Positions 25,137 to 34,115 of a DNA stretch of 40,792 bases are shown in pieces. The stretch comes from a gamma proteobacterium HIMB30 (GTDB lineage: Bacteria; Pseudomonadota; Gammaproteobacteria; Pseudomonadales; Litorivicinaceae), in contig AGIG01000036.1 of the NCBI GenBank assembly GCA_000227525.2, forward strand, positions 1 to 40,792. The letters run 5' to 3'. A program made the position numbers and the translations under genes. Position 1 is the first letter of the stretch. Every line of letters begins with the position of its first letter. Below the pieces are notes generated by a model, which saw only the letters and a list, made by a program, of their open reading frames with translations, ran no database searches and was not told the DNA's origin.

Positions 25137-25991
25137 TCATCTCAAAAGCAGGAGCGGCGTGATCGAATTTGCGAGCATGCGTGTTGTTTGACTGCCGACA
25201 AAAAACTGGCGAATTCTCGAATGTCCATAAGCACCCATGATCGTCAGATCGATCGCTTGCGCTTTCTGATACTCGATCAGGGAATCGACAACGGCACCCT
25301 CGAGCATGGCCGTCGACACTGAGAATCCAGCTGTATCCAACTGCATGGACGCTCGTTCTAATGCGTCCTCAATCGCTCCTGATGATTGCGTTTTGACAGC
25401 AACCAAATGGCATTCCAATGCATTCAGCAGGGGGCTTTCCGACACCAGTTGTAACGCTTTGTTCGCTGTCTCACTTCCATCATAGGCCAGCATAAAACGG
25501 GTTGGCGTTGTGAAGCCCTCCGCGACAACCAAAACAGGCCGATGCAAGGTTCGAATGACACTTTCAATATGACTACCAATTGCATTGCTAAACGCCTCAT
25601 GCGCTTCACCTTGGCGCCCAATCACCAGCACACGAATCTGCTCCTCAAATTCGCTCAGAGTGTCGGTAAGGGACCCGTGACGTTGCATTGACTGGATCTG
25701 ATCAACCCCCTGCTCACGCGCTCGATTCGAGACTGCTTCAAGTACAAGCTTGCCCTGCTTTAATTCGAGTGCTGCTTTTTGCGCCTCGAGTTCGATCATT
25801 TCAGAGAGCAAATCTTCACGCGCACCAAGTCCGATCGATCCAGATAAATCACCTGCCACTGGTGCGTTCTCATGCTCGAGTGCATGCAAAAAAGTCAGAG
25901 GAACATCAACCCGCGTAGCGACCCATACTGAGGCGTCGCAGACGGATTCAGTGACACGCGATCCATCAACACATGCAAAAACTTGTTTCAC
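25137..25991 (-). CDS. Tandem-domain universal stress protein (UspA family)
   Basis: This 284-residue cytoplasmic protein carries two Usp domains, about 1-155 and 158-284. The second has a good ATP-type loop GAYGHSRIRQFFVGSQT near 255; the first has a weaker loop around VLVIGRQGEAHEAFSNAIGS. It starts 9 bases after the SulP gene stop, so the two are an operon. SulP plus UspA pairs recur in bacteria, suggesting the Usp protein modulates or reports on the anion transporter. Direct function is unknown. Confidence 0.87.
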   Translation of the reverse strand: MKQVFACVDGSRVTESVCDASVWVATRVDVPLTFLHALEHENAPVAGDLSGSIGLGAREDLLSEMIELEAQKAALELKQGKLVLEAVSNRAREQGVDQIQSMQRHGSLTDTLSEFEEQIRVLVIGRQGEAHEAFSNAIGSHIESVIRTLHRPVLVVAEGFTTPTRFMLAYDGSETANKALQLVSESPLLNALECHLVAVKTQSSGAIEDALERASMQLDTAGFSVSTAMLEGAVVDSLIEYQKAQAIDLTIMGAYGHSRIRQFFVGSQTTRMLANSITPLLLLR

Positions 25992-26000
25992 GACCGCTCC

Positions 26001-27485
26001 TTAATGCGACTCAAGAATGTCAGAGACATCATCTTTATCATGGACACCAAATCGATCAACGATCGTTTGACTTGCTTCATTCATGCCAATGAGCGCAACC
26101 TCAGCACCCTCGCGACGAAACTTCATCACGACTTTATCGAGTGCCGCAACCGCCGTCACGTCCCAAAAATGCGCGTGATGCAGATCGATGATGACTTTTT
26201 CGTTGACTTCTTTAAAGTCAAATGAATCAGTAAATGCGGCAGATGACGCGAAAAAGACCTGGCCCACTACGTTGTATTGCCTGGTCACGGAATCGACGCG
26301 TTCGGAGCGGATACCCATAAAACGTCCGACCTTATTGGCAAAGAAGAGCGACGCGAGCAAGACACCGACAAACACGCCCAAGGCTAAATTATGCGTCAAC
26401 ACCACAACCACGACGGTCGCAACCATGACCAAACTTGATGACGGTGGATATTCACGAATCTTCCGAATCGAATCCCAAGAAAATGTGCCAATTGAGACCA
26501 TGATCATGACAGCAACCAGCGCAGCCATCGGAATTTGAGAAATCAGATCATCAAGGAAGACAACCATGATGATTAAAAACACACCTGCAACGAAGGTTGA
26601 TAAACGACCGCGACCTCCGGATTTCACGTTGATCACCGACTGACCGATCATGGCACAACCGGCCATACCACCAAAGAAGCCAGCAACGATGTTTGAAATT
26701 CCTTGCCCGCGGCATTCCTTGTTTTTATCACTCTCGGTGTCAGTGAAGTCATCAACAATTGTCGCAGTCATCAGCGATTCGAGGAGACCTACAACGGCCA
26801 TCGATACTGAATACGGCAGGATGATCATCAGTGTCTCAATTGTCAGAGGAACATCAGGCCACAAAAAGACAGGTAATGAATCAGGTAAAGCACCCAGATC
26901 TCCAACGGTCCGAATATCAATATCGAAGAGCAAGACAGCAGCTGTCACTGCGACGATACAAACCAATGGTGACGGAATAATCCGGCCAATTACTGGAACA
27001 TATGGGAATCCATAAATGATGCCTAAACCGATTCCTGTAAATGCATAGACATGCCACGTCACTCCTGTCAATTCGGGCAATTGAGCCATAAAAATCAGAA
27101 TCGCTAAGGCGTTGACAAATCCAGTGACAACAGAACGTGAGACAAAGCGCATCAGGCTACCAAGACGCAAATAGCCAGCCGCGATTTGGAGTCCTCCGGT
27201 CAATACAGAGGCAGCGAGCAGATACTCAAGACCATGATCTTTAACTAGAGTTACCATCAGCAACGCCATTGCACCGGTGGCAGCTGAGATCATTCCGGGA
27301 CGCCCGCCCGTGATTGCGATAACAACCGCAATACAGAATGAAGCATAAAGGCCCACTTTCGGGTCGACACCTGCGATGATCGAAAATGCGATCGCTTCTG
27401 GAATTAATGCGAGTGCAACCACCAAACCAGACAATAAATCACCGCGGGTATTGGACAACCAATCCCGACGAAATGCATGCAGCAT
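26001..27485 (-). CDS. SulP family anion transporter with STAS domain
   Basis: The 494-residue protein has about 12-14 helices, the N-terminal SulP segment [20 protein letters not shown] near 18-37, and a C-terminal STAS domain from about 395 ([20 protein letters not shown]). SulP proteins move sulfate, bicarbonate or other anions, often with Na+ or H+. The ATG follows AAGGAAG. It is upstream of uspA in a two-gene operon. Proximity to sulfite oxidation could mean sulfate handling, but bicarbonate import of the BicA kind is just as likely. Confidence 0.88.
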   Translation of the reverse strand: MLHAFRRDWLSNTRGDLLSGLVVALALIPEAIAFSIIAGVDPKVGLYASFCIAVVIAITGGRPGMISAATGAMALLMVTLVKDHGLEYLLAASVLTGGLQIAAGYLRLGSLMRFVSRSVVTGFVNALAILIFMAQLPELTGVTWHVYAFTGIGLGIIYGFPYVPVIGRIIPSPLVCIVAVTAAVLLFDIDIRTVGDLGALPDSLPVFLWPDVPLTIETLMIILPYSVSMAVVGLLESLMTATIVDDFTDTESDKNKECRGQGISNIVAGFFGGMAGCAMIGQSVINVKSGGRGRLSTFVAGVFLIIMVVFLDDLISQIPMAALVAVMIMVSIGTFSWDSIRKIREYPPSSSLVMVATVVVVVLTHNLALGVFVGVLLASLFFANKVGRFMGIRSERVDSVTRQYNVVGQVFFASSAAFTDSFDFKEVNEKVIIDLHHAHFWDVTAVAALDKVVMKFRREGAEVALIGMNEASQTIVDRFGVHDKDDVSDILESH

Positions 27486-27551
27486 GAAACTTCCTTACTC
27501 GTTGCTTTTGATGTAGGCCAAGACGACTGCTGTTAACGGCTCGCTAAAATA

Positions 27552-27566
27552 TTGTGCACCGCACAA
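27552..27566. promoter_or_regulatory. Candidate palindromic operator upstream of the thiolase gene
   Basis: TTGTGC and GCACAA form a perfect 6-bp inverted repeat around a 3-base centre, 75 bases before the thiolase ATG and 66 bases from the divergent SulP start. It looks like a regulator site for one or both genes. It faintly resembles TGC-N-GCA sites of polyhydroxyalkanoate regulators, which is only a suggestion. Confidence 0.45.
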
Positions 27567-27641
27567 CAGGAGATGTTACCATAGATTTCGTATTAATTTT
27601 CAAACAAATGAACATGTACAGAATTCGAATGGAGCGAAACT

Positions 27642-28823
27642 ATGTCAAATGAGGTGGTTGTATTATCAGCAGCACGCAGTGCGATTGGGTCATATGGAGG
27701 TGGTCTCTCATCATTTGAGCCCCAAGAGCTGGGGGCTACTGTACTCGCAGAAGCAATCCGCCGCTCAGGGGTTGACGCATCAAAACTCGAATCCCTGACC
27801 TGCGGTAACTGTATTCCGACCGATTCACGTTTTGCATACGTCTCGCGTTGCGTTGCTGTGGGTGCAGGCATGCCAATGGAATCCATCGCGCTGACCGTAA
27901 ATCGGCTTTGCTCCTCAGGTTTGCAAGGCGTCGTAAATACCGCGCAACAAATCCTGCTCGGTGACATTCAGTATGGTGCCGGTGGCGGCGTCGAAGTGAT
28001 GTCAAAAGGTGGCTACATGTCTCCTAACCTCCGATTCGGTCAGCGGATGGGCGATGCGCAAATGATCGATCTGATGGTCGCGACTCTCACCGATCCCTTT
28101 GGTGCTGGGCATATGGGGATCACTGCGGAAAATCTGGCCGAAAAATGGAATCTGACGCGTGAGGAGCAGGATGCATTTGCCGTCGAATCGCATCGGCGTG
28201 CAACAGCAGCGATTGAAGCAGGACGCTTCAAAGAACAAATCGTTCCAATCATCAAGTCGTCGCGCAAAGGCGACATCACGATTGATACCGATGAACATGT
28301 TCGTCCGGGAACCACGATGGCTGATCTGGCCAAAATGCGTCCAGCATTCAAGAAAGATGGCACTGTCACAGCAGGTAACGCTTCCGGGATCAACGATGGT
28401 GCAGCTTTCCTCGTTCTGGCCAATCGAGAGCAAGCCGAAAAAGACGGACATCAACCGATGGCGCGACTCGTGTCCTATGCCTTAGCGGGTGTTCCCAATC
28501 ACATCATGGGCGAAGGACCAATTCCGGCAAGTCAACGTGCGCTTGCGAATGCGGGTTTAAGCGTCGAGGACATGGATGTCATTGAATCCAATGAGGCGTT
28601 TGCGGCTCAAGCGCTGGCAGTGGCCAAAGGCCTCAATCTTGATATGGATAAAACCAATCCAAATGGGGGCGCGATCGCGCTCGGTCATCCGGTCGGTTGC
28701 TCAGGTGCGTTTATCGCCACAAAAGCGCTGTACGAGCTTCAGCGTATCAATGGTCGTTATGCTTTAGTCACCATGTGTATCGGTGGTGGTCAGGGTATTG
28801 CTTGCGTCTTTGAGAATCTGTAA
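27642..28823 (+). CDS. Acetyl-CoA acetyltransferase (thiolase)
   Basis: The 393-residue thiolase has the acyl-binding nucleophile Cys90 in VNRLCSSGLQ, the NEAFAAQ motif near 313, GGAIALGHPVGCSGA near 345-359 with catalytic His, and the C-terminal base Cys in MCIGGGQG near 380. Full length for PhaA/AtoB/BktB types. GGAGCG lies ahead of the ATG. It could condense acetyl-CoA for polyhydroxyalkanoate or degrade 3-ketoacyl-CoA; no other genes of either pathway are adjacent. It converges with the sulfurtransferase 3 bases away. Confidence 0.92.
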   Translation: MSNEVVVLSAARSAIGSYGGGLSSFEPQELGATVLAEAIRRSGVDASKLESLTCGNCIPTDSRFAYVSRCVAVGAGMPMESIALTVNRLCSSGLQGVVNTAQQILLGDIQYGAGGGVEVMSKGGYMSPNLRFGQRMGDAQMIDLMVATLTDPFGAGHMGITAENLAEKWNLTREEQDAFAVESHRRATAAIEAGRFKEQIVPIIKSSRKGDITIDTDEHVRPGTTMADLAKMRPAFKKDGTVTAGNASGINDGAAFLVLANREQAEKDGHQPMARLVSYALAGVPNHIMGEGPIPASQRALANAGLSVEDMDVIESNEAFAAQALAVAKGLNLDMDKTNPNGGAIALGHPVGCSGAFIATKALYELQRINGRYALVTMCIGGGQGIACVFENL

Positions 28824-28826
28824 CGC

Positions 28827-29675
28827 TCAACTACTTGTCGCAATTGGGAGGTCATCACGACCTCCCCATTCCGACCATGATCCGTCGTAGAGCTTCGGCT
28901 CCGGTAAACCAGCAAGCTCAAGACCCAGCGCAAGTACGCAAGCTGTCACACCAGAACCACAACTCACAACGACAGGCCGATGATCCACACCCGCCTCAGT
29001 AAACCGCTCGCGTACTGCCTCACTTGATTGAAAACACCCACTCTCAGCGTCTAATAAATCACTGAACGGTACATTTGCACTGCCAGGAATATGGCCCGCA
29101 CGCATCCCTGGTCTCGGTTCTGCCGCTTCGCCTCGAAACCGAGGATTGGCACGGGCATCAAGAACCAAGTACTCATTGGAATTGATATTTTCAAGGAGAT
29201 CTTGAGCATCAACGATCCAATTCGAATGCACCTGTGATTTAAACGGATATGGTGGCGGGATCACTCGACTTCGACCAGATTCGACCGTTTGTCCTGCATT
29301 GATCCAAGCGGGCAAACCCCCATCGAGAATCGCGACATCATCATGCCCAAAATATCGGAACATCCACCACGCACGAGCCGCTGAAAACAGACCAAGGCTG
29401 TCATACACGATGACCTGCATCCCTGCACCGACCCCCAAATCCTGCATTGCCTCATCGAATTGATCGGCCGTTGGCAACATATGTGGAAGCTCAGCGTCGT
29501 GATCGGAAATCTCATCGATATCAAAACGTAAAGCGCCTGGAATGTGTTGTTTCACAAATTCAGCATCGGGATCACGTTTTGCCGTCGGCAGATGATAAGA
29601 CGCATCCAACACAATGACATTTGAATCATCGAGGTGCTCAAGTAACCAATCAACAGAAACCAGCGTATTAGCCAT
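28827..29675 (-). CDS. sseA: 3-mercaptopyruvate sulfurtransferase (two-rhodanese-domain)
   Basis: The 282-residue protein has two rhodanese domains, inactive (about 5-135) and active (about 155-277). The active loop CGSGVTA begins at Cys239; this sequence is typical of mercaptopyruvate sulfurtransferases, while thiosulfate-specific rhodaneses usually have CRKGVT. It transfers sulfane sulfur to cyanide, thioredoxin or other thiols. AAGGA lies upstream of the ATG. It diverges from the MFS gene with 69 bases between. Any link to sulfonate metabolism is only by proximity. Confidence 0.9.
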   Translation of the reverse strand: MANTLVSVDWLLEHLDDSNVIVLDASYHLPTAKRDPDAEFVKQHIPGALRFDIDEISDHDAELPHMLPTADQFDEAMQDLGVGAGMQVIVYDSLGLFSAARAWWMFRYFGHDDVAILDGGLPAWINAGQTVESGRSRVIPPPYPFKSQVHSNWIVDAQDLLENINSNEYLVLDARANPRFRGEAAEPRPGMRAGHIPGSANVPFSDLLDAESGCFQSSEAVRERFTEAGVDHRPVVVSCGSGVTACVLALGLELAGLPEPKLYDGSWSEWGGRDDLPIATSS

Positions 29676-29744
29676 AGCAGTGAGTCCTTTATTCGAGATA
29701 CCATCACCTTAAGCTCCTTCGCTCCTCTTCTCAATGGATTCTGT

Positions 29745-30956
29745 ATGACTAAGGTCAACACGCATCAAAGGCCTGGTGAATTTATTGCGCTCGCGGCGTT
29801 TTTGATGGCAACAATCGCGCTTGCGATTGACATGATGTTACCGGCTATGGGCTCAATGGCAGTCGATTTAGAGCTCACCGAACCACACCGGATTTCGTGG
29901 GTCATTCTCGGTATATTCGCAGGATTGATCTTTGGGCAGCTCGTTTTTGGACCTCTGTCTGATGCCATCGGTCGCCGTGGTGCTATCCAAATTGGCATGC
30001 TGATTTTTCTAGTCGGCACCGCGATATGCGCCTGGACTGAGTCGTTTACCGTGCTGATCGTTGGCCGGATTCTCCAAGGCTTTGGTGGTGCCGCAACGCG
30101 TATTGTGACGCAAGCGATGGTCCGTGATCGATTCGCTGGTCGCGAAATGGCCCGCATCATGTCATTTATCATGACCATCTTTATCCTGGTCCCAATTTTT
30201 GCTCCAATGATTGGACAAGTGGTGCTTTGGTTTGGCAGCTGGCATCTGCTCTTTCTGACGCTCGGTGGTTTTTCCGCAGTCATCCTGACTTGGTTCAGTA
30301 TCAGGCAACCTGAAACACTCTCAGAACGACAAGTCATCACCACCAAACACCTCATCAATGCGATCACTACCGTGGTATTGCATCGGAAAACGATCCGATT
30401 CACCGTCGCCGCTGGATTTAGTTTCGGGGGCTTGGTCAGTTATTTAAGTAGCGCACAATTCATCTTTCAGGACATCTATCAAACTGGCGACTGGTTTTCT
30501 GTGTTATTCGGATCGACTGCAGCATCGATTGCGATTTCATCACTTGTAAATGCGCGCTACGTCAAGCGTTTTGGGATGGAGGTGATTTGCAAGATCGCAT
30601 TCTCCATGCAAATTGTCTGGTCCGGTCTTTTTTGTCTCTACCACTTCAGCGGGTTTGAAATCACACTGATGGATTGGCTGATTTACATTGTTCCTGTGTT
30701 GTTTCTGATGGGTCTGACGTTTGGTAACCTGCAATCGGTGGCAATGGAACCAATGGGCGCGATCGCCGGGACAGCCTCAACTGTCATTGGATCACTCATG
30801 ACAGCGATCAGTCTGGGCGTCGGCGTTATTTTTTCTCAGTTCATGGTTGGTCAAAGTGCCAGTCCCTTGATCGTCACCTTCTTCGTGACAGGTCTGGTCG
30901 CGCTGTTGTTAATCAATACTCAGGATCCATCGACTCATCCTGCTGAATCCTTTTGA
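29745..30956 (+). CDS. Bcr/CflA-type MFS drug-efflux transporter
   Basis: This 403-residue DHA1-family exporter has 12 helices. It opens with FIALAAFLMATIALAIDMMLPAM cut over residues 13-33, which resembles Bcr/CflA proteins, and has the loop motif GPLSDAIGRRGAIQIG near 68 and RILQGFGGAATRIV near 108. The 3' end overlaps the opposite HugZ-like gene by 22 bases. Substrate cannot be predicted. Confidence 0.87.
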   Translation: MTKVNTHQRPGEFIALAAFLMATIALAIDMMLPAMGSMAVDLELTEPHRISWVILGIFAGLIFGQLVFGPLSDAIGRRGAIQIGMLIFLVGTAICAWTESFTVLIVGRILQGFGGAATRIVTQAMVRDRFAGREMARIMSFIMTIFILVPIFAPMIGQVVLWFGSWHLLFLTLGGFSAVILTWFSIRQPETLSERQVITTKHLINAITTVVLHRKTIRFTVAAGFSFGGLVSYLSSAQFIFQDIYQTGDWFSVLFGSTAASIAISSLVNARYVKRFGMEVICKIAFSMQIVWSGLFCLYHFSGFEITLMDWLIYIVPVLFLMGLTFGNLQSVAMEPMGAIAGTASTVIGSLMTAISLGVGVIFSQFMVGQSASPLIVTFFVTGLVALLLINTQDPSTHPAESF

Positions 30957-31456
30957 GGTCCAGTTGGTCCCTGTAAATGATGATCAATGGTGGTCAAAGA
31001 CCCTGGTTTCAGCTCATAGGCCTGACCAAACCCCACGATGTAACGACCCGATTGGGGAAGCAAATGAAATAAGCGAAAATCGCTAAGAGTGATCAGTGTA
31101 TCGACCAACCCACCGTGTCGATCACGTAAACCTACAATACCCCGATCCCAACGCACATCGCCTCTGATGACCTCAACCGCACGCATCTCAAACTGCAGCC
31201 GCTCTCTCACATAAATTTGGGCAGCATCTTGTTCATCACGAATCACAAGCACCGAACACTGTTGCGTTCGGTCAAGATTCTGCGCATGACCGGCAAGGTC
31301 ACTCACCAAAATCCAAAAACCAGCCCGGTCACTGTCAACTGCATAAGGTGTATAGGATGCCAATGGAGAGCCATCTCTGTGCACTGTCGCAAGCAGAATG
31401 CTTTGTATTTCAGCCAATAGCTGATCGATGCGATCTTGATGTTCCAATGGAGACAT
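30935..31456 (-). CDS. HugZ-like heme-utilisation/pyridoxamine-oxidase-fold protein
   Basis: The 173-residue split-barrel FMN/heme-binding-fold protein shows LATVHRDGSPLASYTPYAVD near 22-41, LSDLAGHAQNL near 51 and the characteristic FHLLPQSGRYIVGFGQAY near 127-144. These match proteobacterial HugZ/HutZ-type heme degradation proteins and related uncharacterised pyridoxamine-oxidase-like proteins. The ATG shares one base with the channel gene's stop (TGATG), so the two are co-translated. No heme-transport genes are nearby, so heme use is uncertain. Confidence 0.8.
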   Translation of the reverse strand: MSPLEHQDRIDQLLAEIQSILLATVHRDGSPLASYTPYAVDSDRAGFWILVSDLAGHAQNLDRTQQCSVLVIRDEQDAAQIYVRERLQFEMRAVEVIRGDVRWDRGIVGLRDRHGGLVDTLITLSDFRLFHLLPQSGRYIVGFGQAYELKPGSLTTIDHHLQGPTGPQKDSAG

Positions 31457-32313
31457 CAGTTACCTCGTCCTTTTTCTTTTTGGCTGTCTCTAGCGAGCAT
31501 TTCGAGTGTCTCAATTTTAGCCAGTAATGCATCGAAATCCTTCCGGGTGACAGGTTGATCACCCTGCTTACCTTCCTCTTCCGCTTCAAGTTTCTGCGCA
31601 ATCTGCATCGAGTCGACAATAATCCCGATAAAAAAATTCAACACTGCAAAGCTTGTGATGATGATAAAGGGTAAGAAGAATGACCAAGCCCACGGAAAGA
31701 GCTCCATGGTTGGGCGGACAACTCCCATTGACCAACTCTCAAGCGTCATGATTTGAAATAACGTGTAAGCCGACGCGCTGATCGAACCAAACCACTCTTG
31801 CATATTCGGATCTGGATGCATGCCAAATAGTCGGGTCGCGAGAACCGATGACACATAAAAAATGAGACCTAGAACACCGACGACTGAAATCATCCCCGGA
31901 ATCGAATGACCGATTGCTGAAATGACACGGCGCATCTGTGGAACCACTGAAATCAGACGTAGAACGCGTAATACACGAAGCGCTCGCATCACTGACAGAT
32001 TACCGCTTGCTGGGATCCAAGCAATACCGACGATGATCAGATCAAACCAATTCCAACCCGACCTGAAAAATGACAGTCGATAGGCGTAGAACTTCAAGAT
32101 CAGCTCAGCGGTAAAAACCAGCAAAATGACGGTGTCGAAGACATGTAATTGAGGGCCGATCGATGCCATGACATCGCGATCAGTCTCAAGACCCAAAGTC
32201 ACGGCATTGACGAGAATCAGTATGGTGATAATCGCGGTAAAATATCGGTGTTCGACAAAGTGTTCGATCTTTGCCCGAAATCCAAAGATTGAGGATTGAG
32301 ATTCTGTACTCAT
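31456..32313 (-). CDS. Bacterial voltage-gated sodium channel (BacNav)
   Basis: The 285-residue single-domain six-helix channel has voltage-sensor S4 arginines spaced by three (Arg110, 113, 116, 119 in MRALRVLRVLRL). The pore filter is TLESWSM at 190-196, identical to NavMs/NavAb-type sodium filters, and helix S6 is near 210-238. A charged C-terminal region (about 240-285) likely includes the tetramerising coiled coil. It conducts Na+ after depolarisation and is common in marine and alkaliphilic bacteria. It is the first gene of a two-gene operon with the HugZ-like protein. Confidence 0.94.
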   Translation of the reverse strand: MSTESQSSIFGFRAKIEHFVEHRYFTAIITILILVNAVTLGLETDRDVMASIGPQLHVFDTVILLVFTAELILKFYAYRLSFFRSGWNWFDLIIVGIAWIPASGNLSVMRALRVLRVLRLISVVPQMRRVISAIGHSIPGMISVVGVLGLIFYVSSVLATRLFGMHPDPNMQEWFGSISASAYTLFQIMTLESWSMGVVRPTMELFPWAWSFFLPFIIITSFAVLNFFIGIIVDSMQIAQKLEAEEEGKQGDQPVTRKDFDALLAKIETLEMLARDSQKEKGRGN

Positions 32314-32470
32314 CGATACGGTTTTCCCTGATTTGTTAGTCTGTATGAACTGATGCAGTCAGCTAAGAATGTTGACGCGGAAAGCTTCACGAAGAAACCC
32401 TCAGCTCTCCATTCTTTCTCCATTGTATTTCGGAATACTCACAGCATGAAATTCACGCGAGGAGCTGACG

Positions 32471-32551
32471 ATGACTGACGAATTGAGCCGCATTATGTTT
32501 GGAATTTGTTTGATCGCCAGTGCCTTGGTTATCAACTTGCAGTTGCCCTAA
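32471..32551 (+). CDS. 26-residue putative single-helix membrane peptide
   Basis: Very short ORF starting ATG ACT GAC GAA with a strong GAGGAG 7 bases before and a TAA stop. The peptide has a polar N-terminus (MTDELSR) and then about 17 hydrophobic residues (IMFGICLIASALVINL), ending QLP. A strong rho-independent terminator follows 36 bases after the stop, so this forms a self-contained monocistronic transcript in an otherwise empty 400-base gap. Function unknown; no family recognised. Ribosome site, composition and terminator make chance unlikely. Confidence 0.68.
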   Translation: MTDELSRIMFGICLIASALVINLQLP

Positions 32552-32586
32552 GTGGACGCTCCGATGAGCCACAATTGAAGGCTCTT

Positions 32587-32612
32587 ATCCCCGGTCCTCC
32601 GGGGATTTTTTT
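32587..32612 (+). terminator. Rho-independent terminator after the small ORF
   Basis: An 8-bp perfect stem ATCCCCGG (32587-32594) against CCGGGGAT (32599-32606), loop TCCT, is followed by a T-run to 32612. It is oriented for the + strand and has no other gene than the 26-residue ORF before it. Confidence 0.92.
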
Positions 32613-32710
32613 GTTTCGATTGACTAACGAATTCTGTCCAAAAAACCATCACAGAATACACAGTTTCAAGACCAGCACGAGGATTCACGATTCAACGCCG
32701 AGTCATCCGG

Positions 32711-33904
32711 TCAAAATGTGACTGCCACTGTATTTGCCACCTCTTTTGCCTTCTCTATCGCGTCATCAATCGTTGCACCACGTGCGAGACCGACACCCAT
32801 GCGACGTTTACCCTTGATGACTGGCTTCCCAAACAAACGAATCTGAGTATCCGGTTCGGAAAGCGCCTGATCGATATTTGAGAACGCTGTTTGCTCAGAA
32901 TCTCCCCGAGGCAAGATCACCGCAGACGCACTCGGGCCATGTTGCGTAATATTCGGGATTGGCAATTCAAGGATTGCACGCACATGCAGTGCGAACTCCG
33001 ACAAATCCTGAGAAATCAACGTCACAAGGCCCGTGTCATGTGGCCGTGGAGATACCTCGTTGAAGAACACGTCCTCTCCCTTAATGAAGAGTTCAACGCC
33101 GAAAATACCACGGCCATGATCGCCACATAAGGCGCCAGTGACCTGATCTGCGATGTGTTGAGCCGCCTTTCGTGTTGCGTCTGACATTGGATGCGGTTGC
33201 CAGCTTTGCTGATAATCACCAGATTCTTGAACGTGACCGATCGGATCGCAAAACGACACCCCATCTTTATGACGGATCGTCAGCAGCGTGATTTCATAAT
33301 CAAAATCGATGAGCGATTCGACGATCACTTCACTCACGTCCTTTGTACGGCCTCCGCTCTGCGCATATTCCCACGCTGATTCAACATCAGTCAGATCTCT
33401 TACGATACTTTGGCCTTTGCCTGAACTACTCATAATGGGCTTGACGACAAATGGGATCCCAACAGCCTGAACTGCCTCAAGATACGAATCATGTGTCTTT
33501 ACAAACCAGTATTTCGAGGTTTTCAGACCCAGCTCTTTCGCGGCAAGCTCCCGAATCCCTTTGCGGTTCATTGTCAATTGAGTCGCGCGAGCCGTAGGAA
33601 CCACCCGAAAGCCCTCACTCTCTAACTGAACCAGTGTCTCTGTCGCGATCGCTTCGATTTCGGGAATGATGAGATGCGGATTTTCAGCTTCAATCACAGT
33701 GCGCAGAGCAACTGGATCGAGCATATTCAGAACGTGGCTACGATCGGCCACTTGCATTGCTGGCGCATTGGCATAGGAGTCGAGCGCAATGACTTCAATT
33801 CCGAGACGTTGCAATTCGATCACAACCTCTTTGCCGAGTTCACCTGAACCGCACAACAGTGCGCGTTTGGCGGTTGCAGTAAATGGGGTTCCTATTGTGC
33901 TCAC
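32711..33904 (-). CDS. purT: Formate-dependent phosphoribosylglycinamide formyltransferase PurT
   Basis: The 397-residue ATP-grasp enzyme makes formyl-GAR from formate, GAR and ATP in purine synthesis. It aligns by eye with E. coli PurT from [12 protein letters not shown] through [44 protein letters not shown] and [17 protein letters not shown] chose the GTG at 33904, with GGGAG upstream, because it gives the usual N-terminus; an in-frame ATG at 33967 would add 21 residues of no family similarity. The 3' end is followed by the 400-base gap. Confidence 0.95.
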   Translation of the reverse strand: MSTIGTPFTATAKRALLCGSGELGKEVVIELQRLGIEVIALDSYANAPAMQVADRSHVLNMLDPVALRTVIEAENPHLIIPEIEAIATETLVQLESEGFRVVPTARATQLTMNRKGIRELAAKELGLKTSKYWFVKTHDSYLEAVQAVGIPFVVKPIMSSSGKGQSIVRDLTDVESAWEYAQSGGRTKDVSEVIVESLIDFDYEITLLTIRHKDGVSFCDPIGHVQESGDYQQSWQPHPMSDATRKAAQHIADQVTGALCGDHGRGIFGVELFIKGEDVFFNEVSPRPHDTGLVTLISQDLSEFALHVRAILELPIPNITQHGPSASAVILPRGDSEQTAFSNIDQALSEPDTQIRLFGKPVIKGKRRMGVGLARGATIDDAIEKAKEVANTVAVTF

Positions 33905-34010
33905 GAATTCACTCCCGGAGTCTAATGAGTAACCAACACAGCGATCTGACACGCTGAGTTCGCGCATTAATCAGATACTGGTCGATCCAGTTGGTTCTGA
34001 TATCAGGTCG

Positions 34011-34097
34011 TTAAGAGATCATATTGATGTAGGCCACAAAACACACTGTTTTGATGGCTAAAAGAGAACATGCAAATACAAACCATGGATTATGCAT
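34011..34097 (-). CDS. 28-residue putative single-helix membrane peptide
   Basis: Short ORF between gamma-glutamyltransferase and purT on the same strand. The ATG at 34097 is preceded by AGGGAGC at good spacing, and the frame closes with TAA at 34011. The product starts MHNPWF and continues with a mostly hydrophobic stretch (VFACSLLAIKTVCFVAYI) with one lysine. It begins 18 bases after the upstream stop, a normal operon spacing. No family recognised. The good ribosome site and placement make it a credible small membrane protein. Confidence 0.62.
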   Translation of the reverse strand: MHNPWFVFACSLLAIKTVCFVAYINMIS

Positions 34098-34115
34098 ATC
34101 AAGCTCCCTAGCCTA

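Larger units (their letters stand above)
32314..32710. other. Intergenic region with a small ORF and terminator
   Basis: About 400 bases between the channel start and the purT stop. It contains the short + ORF at 32471-32551 and its terminator at 32587-32612, listed separately. The upstream part (32314-32460) should hold the channel promoter on the minus strand and that of the small ORF on the plus strand; I could not assign -35/-10 pairs reliably. Bases 32613-32710 show nothing I can support. Confidence 0.6.
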
